Positions 55,167 through 62,701 of a DNA stretch of 64,000 bases are shown piece by piece (within the stretch, counting starts at the first letter, position 1; each line of letters starts with the position of its first letter). Both the position numbers and the translations under genes were made by a program. The DNA lies in NCBI GenBank assembly GCA_030613055.1, contig JAUWMR010000008.1:39081-103080 (forward strand), given 5' to 3'. This stretch comes from Desulfobacteraceae bacterium. Lineage in GTDB: Bacteria > Desulfobacterota > DSM-4660 > Desulfatiglandales > Desulfatiglandaceae. The notes beneath the pieces were generated by a model that made no database searches, was not told the origin of the DNA, and worked only from the letters and a program-made list of their open reading frames with translations.

Positions 55167-56309
55167 ATGAAAATCGTCAGCATAGTTGGTGCTCGTCCCC
55201 AATTCATAAAAGCGGCACCTGTTATCAAGGCCTTGCGTGAGGCCAATCATCAGAATTTCTTGATTCATACCGGACAACATTACGATTACGGCATGTCACG
55301 AGTATTCTTTGAAGAATTAGGAATACCTGAACCGGATGTAAACTTGGGTGTGGGCTCAGGCACACACGGTTGGCAAACGGGAGAGATGCTGATTCGAATC
55401 GAGGAAATCCTTTTAAAAGAAAATGCAGATTGTGTTTTAGTATATGGTGATACAAACACTACATTGGCAGGGGCACTATCCGTAGTAAAGTTACGGATTC
55501 CTTTGGCCCACGTAGAGGCCGGCCTTCGTTCTTTCAACAGGGAAATGCCGGAAGAACATAATCGGATTCTCACGGATCATTGTTCTGACCTGCTTTTTTG
55601 TCCCACAGAAACAGCAGTAAAAAATCTTGAAAAAGAGAGTTTCGCTAACATCGTGAACGAAGGCAAGCTAATAACATCGCCTCACTCCTTATCCCTTACC
55701 CCTTACTCTTCACCCCTTGCTTTAAACGTCGGCGACACCATGTATGATGCTATCCTACAGTTTACCGAAATTGCCTATCAATACTCTACAATCCTTAAGG
55801 ATTTGGGACTGGAACCTAAGACTTATCTCGTGGCTACGGTCCATCGTCCTTACAACACAGACATTCCTGAAAAATTGCATGATATTCTTGCAGCTTTTCT
55901 CGAAATTGGTGAGCCAATCATATTTCCGGTCCATCCCCGCACAAGGAAGAAGATTTCCGAACTTAATGATAAGCTTAACATTAGTACTGGGGCAAGCAAT
56001 GTGAAAATGATTGATCCAATAGGTTACAAGGACATGTTAATACTGGAACAGAACGCCAGGATGATCCTGACCGATTCCGGGGGCATGCAAAAGGAGGCCT
56101 ATTTTTTTGGCGTGCCATGTATTACTCTGCGGCCTGAGACCGAGTGGACAGAAACTGTTGGAGCAGGGTGGAATGTTTTGACGGGAGCAGATACTGAACG
56201 AATTGTCAAATCAGTCCGATCAGTTTGGCCATTGAAAGACCGCCCTGCAATATATGGAGACGGGCGGGCGGCAAATAAAATTGTAACCCTGCTGGATGAA
56301 AGGTACTGA
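55167..56309 (+). CDS. wecB: UDP-N-acetylglucosamine 2-epimerase (non-hydrolysing)
   Basis: 380 residues. Makes UDP-ManNAc for surface polysaccharide. Family motifs: VGARPQFIKAAPVI, TGQHYDYGMS, VYGDTNTTLAGAL, HVEAGLRSFNREMPEEHNR and, near the end, TDSGGMQKEAYFFGVPCITLRPETEW. Residues about 168-186 are an extra low-complexity stretch (SPHSLSLTPYSSPLAL) placed where relatives go straight into NVGDTMYDA; its DNA is CTTACCCC-like. The insert is in frame, so the enzyme may still work. Marks the left border of the island. Confidence 0.92.
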   Translation: MKIVSIVGARPQFIKAAPVIKALREANHQNFLIHTGQHYDYGMSRVFFEELGIPEPDVNLGVGSGTHGWQTGEMLIRIEEILLKENADCVLVYGDTNTTLAGALSVVKLRIPLAHVEAGLRSFNREMPEEHNRILTDHCSDLLFCPTETAVKNLEKESFANIVNEGKLITSPHSLSLTPYSSPLALNVGDTMYDAILQFTEIAYQYSTILKDLGLEPKTYLVATVHRPYNTDIPEKLHDILAAFLEIGEPIIFPVHPRTRKKISELNDKLNISTGASNVKMIDPIGYKDMLILEQNARMILTDSGGMQKEAYFFGVPCITLRPETEWTETVGAGWNVLTGADTERIVKSVRSVWPLKDRPAIYGDGRAANKIVTLLDERY

Positions 56310-56363
56310 TTGCTCCCTGTCTTTACTGCATACCTCTGCCCTTCCGAATTCGGAATCATCTCA

Positions 56364-56435
56364 ATCCTTTTTCGTGCTTTCGTGTTTTCGTGATCCATTT
56401 GTCAAGAATTTAGTCCTGACCTCTATGTTTTACAA
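56364..56435 (+). repeat. island spacer repeat, copy 2
   Basis: ATCCTTTTTCGTGCTTTCGT through CCATTTGTCAAG to GACCTCTATGTTTTAC. It is followed directly by a decayed PIN-gene segment that also follows copy 5. Confidence 0.88.
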
Positions 56436-56437
56436 CT

Positions 56438-56703
56438 GTGAGTCGAAACATTGAAAAAGGCGAATTTATACTGACAATAACAAGGACCTTAGAGTTGCCA
56501 TCTTGGATAAAGCTCTGGAGTTTGAGAAGTGTGGCCTGATGGGTATGGATGCCATACATATTGCATGTGCTGAAAAAGCAAAGGCCGATTTTTTTGTAAC
56601 ATGTGATGACAATCTTATTAAAAAACTGAAACGGATTGATAAGATAACGATTTTATATTACAATGTAATTGATTTCGCATCAAGGGAGGTTTTTAAGATA
56701 TGA
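56438..56703 (+). pseudogene. PIN-domain toxin remnant
   Basis: The readable part (from TTG 56503) encodes 66 residues: MDKALEFEKCGLMGMDAIHIA and TCDDNLIKKLKRID, the C-terminal half of a PIN ribonuclease, with DAIHIA as a conserved acidic site. Upstream the frame continues as NNKDLRVA but is broken by one missing base relative to the matching segment at 58834-58896. The N-terminal half with the first catalytic Asp is absent; the island spacer repeat takes its place. Probably non-functional. Confidence 0.6.
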
Positions 56704-56912
56704 ATATGCCATTGAATAAACTGACTCCTGCTGAGGTTAGAAGAGCAGGTTGGGAAGCCTTGACAGAAAAATTAGGTCCTGCCAGCGCTTTAAAATTTAT
56801 TTTGGAGTACGATCGAGGTGAAGGCAACTATACTGAACTGCGTAAAAAGATATTTAAAGGGAAAACAGTCAAAAGTATTATTCAGGATATAAAAAAGGAA
56901 GGCTATGTGTAA
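56700..56912 (+). CDS. PIN-associated small protein, probable antitoxin
   Basis: 70 residues (LTPAEVRRAGWEALTEKLGPASALKFILEYDRGEGNYTELRKKIFKG). This AEVRRxGWEAL...GPAxAxRFLxxxDxGxGDYT pattern is a recurrent small protein found beside PIN toxins. It overlaps the PIN remnant by 4 bp, so it was its operon partner. No DNA-binding fold can be claimed by eye. With the toxin decayed it may be a surviving orphan. Confidence 0.6.
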   Translation: MNMPLNKLTPAEVRRAGWEALTEKLGPASALKFILEYDRGEGNYTELRKKIFKGKTVKSIIQDIKKEGYV

Positions 56913-56997
56913 GATTTAAGCTTTCAGCTTTTCGCTCTTTTCGCTATTCGCCCTGAGTTATTCAACGTAGTCAACAGCGACCCCAAGATTTACACTT

Positions 56998-57070
56998 TCA
57001 TCCTTTTTCGTGCTTTCGTGTTTTCGTGATCCATTTGACAATAATGTAGTCCCGACCTCTATGTTTTACT
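56998..57070 (+). repeat. island spacer repeat, copy 3
   Basis: TCATCCTTTTTCGTGCTTTC through CCATTTGACAATAATG to GACCTCTATGTTTTAC, about 50 bp before the first MNT gene. Confidence 0.88.
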
Positions 57071-57121
57071 GTGTTTTACAATCTCTGCACGGATGTCACC
57101 CTCACGTAAGAGATACAAATA

Positions 57122-57424
57122 ATGAAACAGCATCTGTCACATAATGATATACTTAGGCTTTTGAAGGCTGAAAAAGCATTTTTAAGAAATGAATTCGGTG
57201 TAATCAATATCGGGCTTTTCGGTTCCTATATTAAGGGAAATCAGCGACCTGATAGTGATATTGATCTCTTAGTTGAGCTAAAAGAACCTCGTTTTGATTG
57301 GATTGCAGGATTGCAGATATATCTGGAAAAAAGGTTTGACAAAAAAATTGAGCTGGTTCGTAAAAGCGATAATGTTAACCGCCGGTTTACACAACAGATT
57401 GAAAATGAGGTGATATATGCTTGA
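57122..57424 (+). CDS. MNT-type nucleotidyltransferase antitoxin (pair 1)
   Basis: 100 residues. Minimal nucleotidyltransferase motif GLFGSYIKGNQRPDSDIDLLVEL (GSxxxG...DxD) near 36-58, as in MntA, which neutralises a HEPN toxin by adding AMP to it. It overlaps the following HEPN gene by 8 bp. The motif residues are intact. Confidence 0.85.
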   Translation: MKQHLSHNDILRLLKAEKAFLRNEFGVINIGLFGSYIKGNQRPDSDIDLLVELKEPRFDWIAGLQIYLEKRFDKKIELVRKSDNVNRRFTQQIENEVIYA

Positions 57425-57806
57425 TGATATTATCCAAGAAAATCTACGAATCATCTTGGAATCAATTGTTTTGATCGAGAACCGCTTTTCCAAGATAAAT
57501 AGTGCAGATGATCTTGTTTCGAGTGCGGACGGAATTCTTATACTTGATGCAATTGCTATGCGACTTCAAGTTGTCGGTGAACTGCTTAAGAAAATAAACA
57601 AGATCGACAATCTTCTCTTAGAAAGTTACCCGGAGATCGAATGGGATAAGATCATGAGATTACGTGATATAGTTTCACATCATTATGAAAAGGTGGATCA
57701 TGAGATAATTTTTGACATCTGCAAGAATCATATTCCAAGGCTGAATTCAACAATTCATGAGATAATTGCAAAAGAGAGTTCGCAAAATCTCGACAATCCC
57801 GTATAA
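57417..57806 (+). CDS. HEPN-domain toxin, DUF86 type (pair 1)
   Basis: 129 residues, helical. The HEPN ribonuclease motif RX4HXY is visible as RLRDIVSHHY near 80-90, and GELLKKI and AIAMRLQVVGE occupy the upstream helix. In the known pairs the HEPN protein is an RNase toxin and the MNT its antitoxin. Coupled by an 8 bp overlap. Confidence 0.85.
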   Translation: MLDDIIQENLRIILESIVLIENRFSKINSADDLVSSADGILILDAIAMRLQVVGELLKKINKIDNLLLESYPEIEWDKIMRLRDIVSHHYEKVDHEIIFDICKNHIPRLNSTIHEIIAKESSQNLDNPV

Positions 57807-57840
57807 GCAAAATAAATGACGAGCCAACCAAGATTTACAT

Positions 57841-57915
57841 TCATCATCCTTTTTCGTGCTTTCGTGTTTTCGTGATCCATTTGTCAAGAGTGTAGTCCTG
57901 ACCTCTATGTTTTAC
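57841..57915 (+). repeat. island spacer repeat, copy 4
   Basis: TCATCATCCTTTTTCGTGCT through CCATTTGTCAAGAGTG to GACCTCTATGTTTTAC, between the two MNT/HEPN pairs. Confidence 0.88.
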
Positions 57916-57980
57916 TATTTTGGGATGAATCATAGGCAACTTACTAACCGGAAATTACTGATTCGGAAGGCACTAAAAAA

Positions 57981-58268
57981 ATGAAGAATCAACTGTTAAC
58001 GAAATATAGGGCAACAATTTATAAGATTGCCAAAAAACATGGTGTTCAGAGTATCCGTGTTTTCGGATCTTTTGCCAGGGGTGAAGAAAACAAGGACAGT
58101 GATATTGATTTACTTGTTGAACTGGACCCAAAACGCTCTCTGCTTGATATCATTGCCTTGAAACATGAAATGGAAGATTTAACCGGCCGAAAGGTGGATG
58201 TCGTCACTCCAGCGGCGATATCACCATATATTGCAGAGCAGATTTTACGGGAAGCGACAGAATTATGA
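57981..58268 (+). CDS. MNT-type nucleotidyltransferase antitoxin (pair 2)
   Basis: 95 residues. VFGSFARGEENKDSDIDLLVEL near 26-48 holds the GSxxxG...DxD site. It differs clearly from pair 1 in sequence, so the two are separate acquisitions and not a recent duplication. It overlaps its HEPN partner by 4 bp. Confidence 0.85.
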   Translation: MKNQLLTKYRATIYKIAKKHGVQSIRVFGSFARGEENKDSDIDLLVELDPKRSLLDIIALKHEMEDLTGRKVDVVTPAAISPYIAEQILREATEL

Positions 58269-58579
58269 AAACTGATTTTTTGTATATCCGTCATATGCTG
58301 GATTCTATTAAGAAAATAGAATCGTTTCTGACAACATCCCACTGGCAGGATGCGATCATAAGAAACCTGGAAATCATTGGTGAAGCATCCAAACGGGTGA
58401 GCGTGGAACTCCGGCAACAATACCCGGATGTCCCATGGAGAAATATTGCCGGATTACGGGATGTGCTCATCCATGATTATATGGGAGTAGATCTGGACAG
58501 CATCTGGAATGTGGTTACTGTTGACCTGCCGCCTTTAAAAACGAATCTCAAAAATATTATTAAGTATCTTACAGAGTAA
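58265..58579 (+). CDS. HEPN-domain toxin, DUF86 type (pair 2)
   Basis: 104 residues. GEASKRVSVELRQQYPDVPWRNIAGLRD and the RX4HXY site RDVLIHDY near 65-75 are typical DUF86. Partner of the preceding MNT protein. Confidence 0.87.
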   Translation: MKTDFLYIRHMLDSIKKIESFLTTSHWQDAIIRNLEIIGEASKRVSVELRQQYPDVPWRNIAGLRDVLIHDYMGVDLDSIWNVVTVDLPPLKTNLKNIIKYLTE

Positions 58580-58645
58580 TCTGATTTGCAAGGGTTTCCA
58601 GGACTAAAACTTACACATAAATGGCGTAGACGTCGTCCAGGAACA

Positions 58646-58678
58646 GTCAGTGCCACTGGCTAAGCCGGTGGTACTGAC
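58646..58678. repeat. 15 bp hairpin (GTCAGTGCCACTGGC)
   Basis: GTCAGTGCCACTGGC-TAAC-type loop-GCCGGTGGTACTGAC; the arms match except for two G-U type pairs. No T-run follows, so it is not a standard terminator; the position after pair 2 would allow it to act as an end-of-unit structure. It is the only such hairpin seen in the island. Confidence 0.55.
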
Positions 58679-58757
58679 TCTAATGAGATTGATGATCAAA
58701 GTTTGTTACGAATGAAGGCCTGCCCATTATGTCTTTTCAAGCACATTACTAACCATT

Positions 58758-58830
58758 TTCATCCTTTTCGTGCTTTCGTGCTTTCGTGATCCATTTGTCA
58801 AGAATGTAGCCCCGACCCCTATGTTTTACA
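58758..58830 (+). repeat. island spacer repeat, copy 5
   Basis: TCATCCTTTTCGTGCTTTCG, then GTGATCCATTTGTCAAGAAT and GACCCCTATGTTTTAC. It is followed by the same decayed PIN-gene segment as copy 2. Confidence 0.88.
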
Positions 58831-58833
58831 ACT

Positions 58834-58896
58834 GTGAATCGAAACATTGAAAAAGGCGAATTTATCCTTGACAATAACAAGGACCTTAGAGTTGCC
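58834..58896 (+). pseudogene. second PIN-like remnant (5' segment)
   Basis: GTGAATCGAAACATTGAAAA and the next 40 bp match 56438-56499, reading NRNIEKGEFILDNNKDLRVA in one frame, without the one-base deletion. After GTTGCC the match ends and runs into a GTCCCC motif. It is a leftover of a second copy of the PIN locus. Confidence 0.5.
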
Positions 58897-59018
58897 AGTA
58901 ACGTAATTATAAAAGAATGTCCCCAATTAGATACGGGGAGTATGATGAGAAACCTTAACGAGGGCCGAAAAATTAGTAGATATTAAAACTAAAGCCTATA
59001 AAGGAAAGGAAATTCAAA

Positions 59019-59192
59019 ATGATAATTGAATACTGTCAAAAAGTTTTAGATAAAGCTGAATACAAAAAACTTGAAGATGGGACGTGGTTCGCTGAAATCC
59101 CGGGTTTCAATGGCGTATGGGCAAATGGTAAAAGAGTTGAGGAGTGCCGTAAAGAATTAATAACTGTCTTGGAAGAATGGAATAATTTGTGA
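59019..59192 (+). CDS. orphan HicB-like antitoxin, 57 residues
   Basis: ATG at 59019 behind AAGGAAAGGAAA. The product MIIEYCQKVLDKAEYKKLED...TWFAEIPGFNGVWANG...ECRKELITVLEEW matches the HicB antitoxin N-terminal fold (WFAEIPGF-GVWA pattern). There is no HicA gene after it: the next 150 bp are spacer sequence. Either a lost toxin or a self-standing HicB. Confidence 0.65.
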   Translation: MIIEYCQKVLDKAEYKKLEDGTWFAEIPGFNGVWANGKRVEECRKELITVLEEWNNL

Positions 59193-59310
59193 TTACCCCC
59201 TGCCCGTATAGGCTGAGAGTTTTTCCTCTCAACCATTCAACTAACATGCTTTGCCCTTAGCAGCCAGGAAAGTTATTTAGTTTTTAAAAAGCGTCCCCAT
59301 TTATAATAAT

Positions 59311-59477
59311 GTCGGCAGAGGAAAAATAGTCTGTGTGTTTCTGTGTGTGTCTGTGGCTAATAACCTTTACCCCTTCGCGCCTCTGCGAGAGATTATTCTT
59401 TTATCAATCTTCAATTGCTTTACCCTGTAACCAATAACCAGTAACCATTAACATAAGTCAACCGAAGATTTGACCCC
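59311..59477 (+). repeat. 167 bp direct repeat, copy 1
   Basis: From GTCGGCAGAGGAAAAATAGT through TGTGTGTCTGTGGCTAATAA, CTCTGCGAGAGATTATTCTT and CATAAGTCAACCGAAGATTT to TGACCCC. The second copy is at 61050-61216. No ORF. Confidence 0.9.
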
Positions 59478-59533
59478 TTCTTTCAGTAACTTAATTTTGC
59501 AAGAACGTCCCCAATTACACAGGAGGTAATACT

Positions 59534-59800
59534 ATGGATTTTTATACAACTGTATTGAGACAAAGTGGCCCGTATTGGGTTGCCTTATGTTTAGAAAACG
59601 GGCTTGTCGGACAGGGTCAAACAAAGGAAATGGCAGTCGCAAAGCTAAAAGAAGCGATAGCTTCTATTGAGGAAGTTCAAAAGATGGACAGTGATATTCA
59701 TTCTGCTCCCTTGTTAATAAAGGAATTGCATGAGTTTTTGACGGTAGAAGGCTTAGGACCTATTTCTGAACCCTTGGAAATGAGGGCGTTATATGCCTAA
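59534..59800 (+). CDS. HicB-type antitoxin (HicBA pair 1)
   Basis: 88 residues. The HicB fold is seen in FYTTVLRQSGPYWVALCLENGLVGQG and TKEMAVAKLKEAIASIEE. It lies before HicA with an 8 bp overlap. The antitoxin-first order, HicB-HicA, is the reverse of the most common hicAB order but is known. Confidence 0.8.
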   Translation: MDFYTTVLRQSGPYWVALCLENGLVGQGQTKEMAVAKLKEAIASIEEVQKMDSDIHSAPLLIKELHEFLTVEGLGPISEPLEMRALYA

Positions 59801-60032
59801 GAATCTGCCGTCCTTGAAAGCAAGACAACTAATCCGATTGTTGGAATCTGCTGGCTGTAAGTTTTACAGGGAAGGTAAGGGGGATCACAAACTATACGTA
59901 CGACATACTGAGGGAAAGAAGAGAGTGGTACCGATTGACATGGGCGAGAGGGAATTTTCACCTCCTTATGTACTACGTATATTCAGACAGTTTGGGTTTA
60001 GTGACGATGATATAGAGGCGTTACTGAGATAA
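59793..60032 (+). CDS. HicA-type mRNA interferase toxin (pair 1)
   Basis: 79 residues. LKARQLIRLLESAGCKFYREGKGDHKLY carries the dsRBD-like fold with the catalytic His in GDH. It blocks translation by cutting mRNA in known family members. Confidence 0.87.
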   Translation: MPKNLPSLKARQLIRLLESAGCKFYREGKGDHKLYVRHTEGKKRVVPIDMGEREFSPPYVLRIFRQFGFSDDDIEALLR

Positions 60033-60383
60033 GACAGCATCCCTTTGGTAACGTCCCCATTCCACTCGTAAAGTCAAAAGGTAACAATGTCCCCCATTAC
60101 AGGACATGTCTTTGTTAAAATAGAGTTGCCAGTAACGTAAATTATGAAAGAACGTCCCTAATTATATACAGTATTCAACCTGGGTTCCAATATTTTATTT
60201 GTTTTTTTCAATCGACAATCATCAATCAAAAATCATCAATCCAATGCGTCCCCCCATTACGACGGTCTGAGCATTGATGAATTCAAGAAACTGCTTTGAA
60301 AGATGAATAATATTTGGGCGTTAAAAAAAACTGTTGAATGTTGAGACCTGACCCTTATCATCCTTAGTGAGAGGTTATAGCTT
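60033..60383. other. spacer mosaic between HicBA pairs
   Basis: No gene. Holds four GTCCCC-type motifs (near 60052, 60094, 60143 and 60246), a short copy of AGAGTTGCCAGTAACGTAA (also at 58887) and GGGCGTTAAAAAAAACTGTT with its following GACCTGACCC (60304-60359), repeated at 60979-61034. Confidence 0.7.
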
Positions 60384-60638
60384 ATGAAAACAATGATGAA
60401 AATTCCCTTAGTTCTCGAACCACAAAAGGAAGGTGGCTGGACGATAACCAGTCCTTTGGTTCCTGAATTGGTGACGGAAATCGATGAACTCGACGATCTG
60501 AGTGTATGCGTTCATGATGCGCTTGCCGCTGTTATCGAGCTCTACAAGGATATGGGAAAACAATTTCCAGCGAACTTACGAGCCGATCACGCCGAAGCTC
60601 CTGTATGTTTTGAGTCTTTGGTTATGGCTGAAGGATGA
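60384..60638 (+). CDS. HicB-type antitoxin (HicBA pair 2)
   Basis: 84 residues. IPLVLEPQKEGGWTITSPLVPELVTEIDELDDL and CVHDALAAVIELYKDMG match the HicB partial RNase-H fold. A GAGAGG site precedes the ATG. It overlaps hicA by 4 bp. Confidence 0.82.
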   Translation: MKTMMKIPLVLEPQKEGGWTITSPLVPELVTEIDELDDLSVCVHDALAAVIELYKDMGKQFPANLRADHAEAPVCFESLVMAEG

Positions 60639-60838
60639 ATTACAGAGAGTTAACCAAAAAGCTGCGAGCAACTGGATGTCGTGAGATAGCCCGTCGTGGT
60701 GGCGGATCGCATCGAAAATGGTTTAACCCAGCTACAGGGAGAGGAACAACGATTCCGAACTGGGGCGAAAAGGACTTGAAAGCAGGCACCATTTCAGGTG
60801 TTCTCAGACAGCTTGGTATTGACAAGAGAGTCCTGTGA
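60635..60838 (+). CDS. HicA-type mRNA interferase toxin (pair 2)
   Basis: 67 residues. YRELTKKLRATGCREIARRGGGSHRKWF contains the GSH catalytic His, then TIPNWGEKDLKAGTISGVLRQLGI. Shorter than and clearly different from pair 1. Confidence 0.87.
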   Translation: MNYRELTKKLRATGCREIARRGGGSHRKWFNPATGRGTTIPNWGEKDLKAGTISGVLRQLGIDKRVL

Positions 60839-61049
60839 AAAGCGCACCGAGATCAAAGGGTATGATAGCCTGTGCACGCTCTGCACGAACGTCCCCTAGT
60901 TTTTGTAGGCGCTATGATTTGTCAAGAATTGTCATGTCAAAGGTTTTTTTGTTCATTCTTTGAAAATTTCAAAGGTCTTGAATAATATCTGGGCGTTAAA
61001 AAGAACTGTTGAATGTTGAGACCTGACCCTTATCCTTTTCCCCTTCCAA

Positions 61050-61216
61050 GTCGGCAGAGGAAATATATTCTGTGTGTTTCTGTGTGTGTCTGTGGCTAAT
61101 AACCTTTGCCCCTCTGCGCCTCTGCGAGAGATTATTCTTTTATCAATCTTCAATTGCTTTACCCAGCAACCAATAACCAGCAACCATTAACATAAGTCAA
61201 CCGAGGATTTGACCCC
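61050..61216 (+). repeat. 167 bp direct repeat, copy 2
   Basis: Matches 59311-59477 with few differences, from GTCGGCAGAGGAAATATATT to GATTTGACCCC. Both copies lie just before a toxin-antitoxin pair. Confidence 0.9.
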
Positions 61217-61233
61217 GTTATGAGGAGGATTAA

Positions 61234-61449
61234 ATGAGTACTACCAGTGTTAATGAAGTGATTAAGGAATTTGGCCAGTTGCCTTCTGCAGATAAGGAAT
61301 ACGTTGCGGAGATAATAAGAAAACAGGTAATTGAGTTGAAACGAGATAAGCTTGTGCAGAGGGCTCAGGACGCTAAGATGAATCTTGAAAAGGGGTTTGT
61401 TAAAAGCGGTGACATAAATGAGTTGAGGGAGGACCTCGAAGGTGCTTAG
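61234..61449 (+). CDS. RelB-like antitoxin (pair 1)
   Basis: 71 residues, highly helical (EVIKEFGQLPSADKEYVAEIIRKQVIELKRDKLVQRAQDA), with a charged linker ending in ELREDLEGA. No ribbon-helix-helix motif is obvious. It overlaps the toxin gene by 8 bp, the usual antitoxin-first order. Confidence 0.7.
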   Translation: MSTTSVNEVIKEFGQLPSADKEYVAEIIRKQVIELKRDKLVQRAQDAKMNLEKGFVKSGDINELREDLEGA

Positions 61450-61711
61450 AGCCGCATGGGATGAAGGGTTCAAAAGATCTTACAGAAAGCGCGTGAGGAA
61501 TAATCCAAGACTGAAAAAGAAATTCTGGGAAAAAATGGAAATCTTTCTGGAAAATCCGTTTTTTTTACAACTAAGGACCCACAAACTCAGCGGTAAGCTG
61601 GCTGGACAATGGGCTTTCAGTGTCGACGATGATTGTAGGATCGTTTTTGAGTTTGTTGGTGAAGATCAAGTTCTCCTGATTTATGTGGGCAGTCATGACG
61701 AAGTTTACTAA
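61442..61711 (+). CDS. RelE/YafQ-type mRNA interferase (pair 1)
   Basis: 89 residues, GTG start. AAWDEGFKRSYRKRVRNNPRLKKKFWEKM, HKLSGKLAGQWAFSVDDDCRIVFEFVGEDQVLLIYVGSHDEVY matches the YafQ-type RelE fold; the C-terminal GSHDEVY holds the expected His/Tyr positions. Confidence 0.88.
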   Translation: MLRAAWDEGFKRSYRKRVRNNPRLKKKFWEKMEIFLENPFFLQLRTHKLSGKLAGQWAFSVDDDCRIVFEFVGEDQVLLIYVGSHDEVY

Positions 61712-61763
61712 TCATAGAAGCTTATAATCATATGATCGTCCCCAATTACCTTTACTAACCATT

Positions 61764-61920
61764 TTCATCCTTTTCGTGCTTTCGTGTTTTCGTGATCCAT
61801 TTGACAATAATGTAGCTCTGACCCCTATTTTTTACGCAAATAATCAAGCGAAGCGTTACATTCAAGGCGGTTTCAAGAAAATTAAGAGAAACTTAGTTAT
61901 TTACCAGCGTCCCGCTTTAA
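61764..61920 (+). repeat. island spacer repeat, copy 6 with long extension
   Basis: TCATCCTTTTCGTGCTTTCG through CCATTTGACAATAATG and TGACCCCTATTTTTTAC, then an extension ACGCAAATAATCAAGCGAAG to CCAGCGTCCCGCTTTAAT shared with copy 7. Confidence 0.88.
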
Positions 61921-62094
61921 TCGACATTAGCTGTTCCAATATTCTCTTTGTTTTTCAATCGACAATCTTCAATCGAAAATCTTCAATCCAATTCGTCTCC
62001 TATTCCGGTCTATTACAACAATGAGAGTTATTTAACTATTTAAGGACGTCCCCAAGACCCGTGTCCCCCCTAACACTCAATAAAGGAGGATAAA

Positions 62095-62295
62095 ATGCTT
62101 GAAAGCATAAAGATGGAAATAAAACCGGAAGTGATTATCGGAGCTATAAAAAAAATGACAAAAAATGAAAGGGATTCGTTTTTGGAAGACCTTCTTGCAT
62201 CCACTTCCCCGGAGTTTCTGAAAAGTATCAAAGAGGCTAGATCTGATTATAAGGCGGGTAGGACGAAAACTCATCAGGAGGTCTTTGGTCTTTGA
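62095..62295 (+). CDS. ParD/RelB-like antitoxin (pair 2)
   Basis: 66 residues, helical N-terminus (IKMEIKPEVIIGAIKKMTKNERDSFLEDLLAS) and a C-terminal EARSDYKAGRTKTHQEVFGL tail, the toxin-binding style of small antitoxins. An AAGGAGG-like site precedes the ATG. It overlaps its toxin by 4 bp. Confidence 0.72.
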   Translation: MLESIKMEIKPEVIIGAIKKMTKNERDSFLEDLLASTSPEFLKSIKEARSDYKAGRTKTHQEVFGL

Positions 62296-62549
62296 AATAC
62301 AAACTTGTATACACAAATAGGTCCTCCAGAGATATTCGTAGGCTTGATGAAGACGTGAAACGGAAGATTGAGAAGTCTCTTAAAAGGTATCAAGAAGAAC
62401 CTTTGAAATATGCTTCAAAATTGACTGATCCCGCGCTCGGAACATATCGATTCAAAATTGGCGATTATAGAGTTATCTTTGATATTGAGGGCGAGGAGAT
62501 AGTCGTTTTGCGAGCAGGTCATAGAAAAGATATTTACAGAAAGCTTTGA
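62292..62549 (+). CDS. ParE/RelE-type toxin (pair 2)
   Basis: 85 residues, TTG start. YKLVYTNRSSRDIRRLDEDVKRKIEKSLKRY, DPALGTYRFKIGDYRVIFDIEGEEIVVLRAGHRKDIYRKL: a typical RelE/ParE fold with GxYRFxIGDYRVIF and the C-terminal HRKDIY. Confidence 0.9.
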   Translation: MKYKLVYTNRSSRDIRRLDEDVKRKIEKSLKRYQEEPLKYASKLTDPALGTYRFKIGDYRVIFDIEGEEIVVLRAGHRKDIYRKL

Positions 62550-62701
62550 AGGCATAGCAAATAGTGGAATAATGGCAACGTCTCCTATCCCCTATTCCCC
62601 TTCAGAATATTCAGGTTAAGGAATTGAGTTTGTCAAATGCAGGGCTCCTCAAAACACTCACTTGATACCCCAGCCATACTACAGCACATTACTAAACATC
62701 C

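Noticed and set aside
56700..56912. Ribbon-helix-helix antitoxin assignment for the PIN partner
   Set aside because: No beta-strand-helix-helix pattern could be read; kept as a PIN-associated small protein only.
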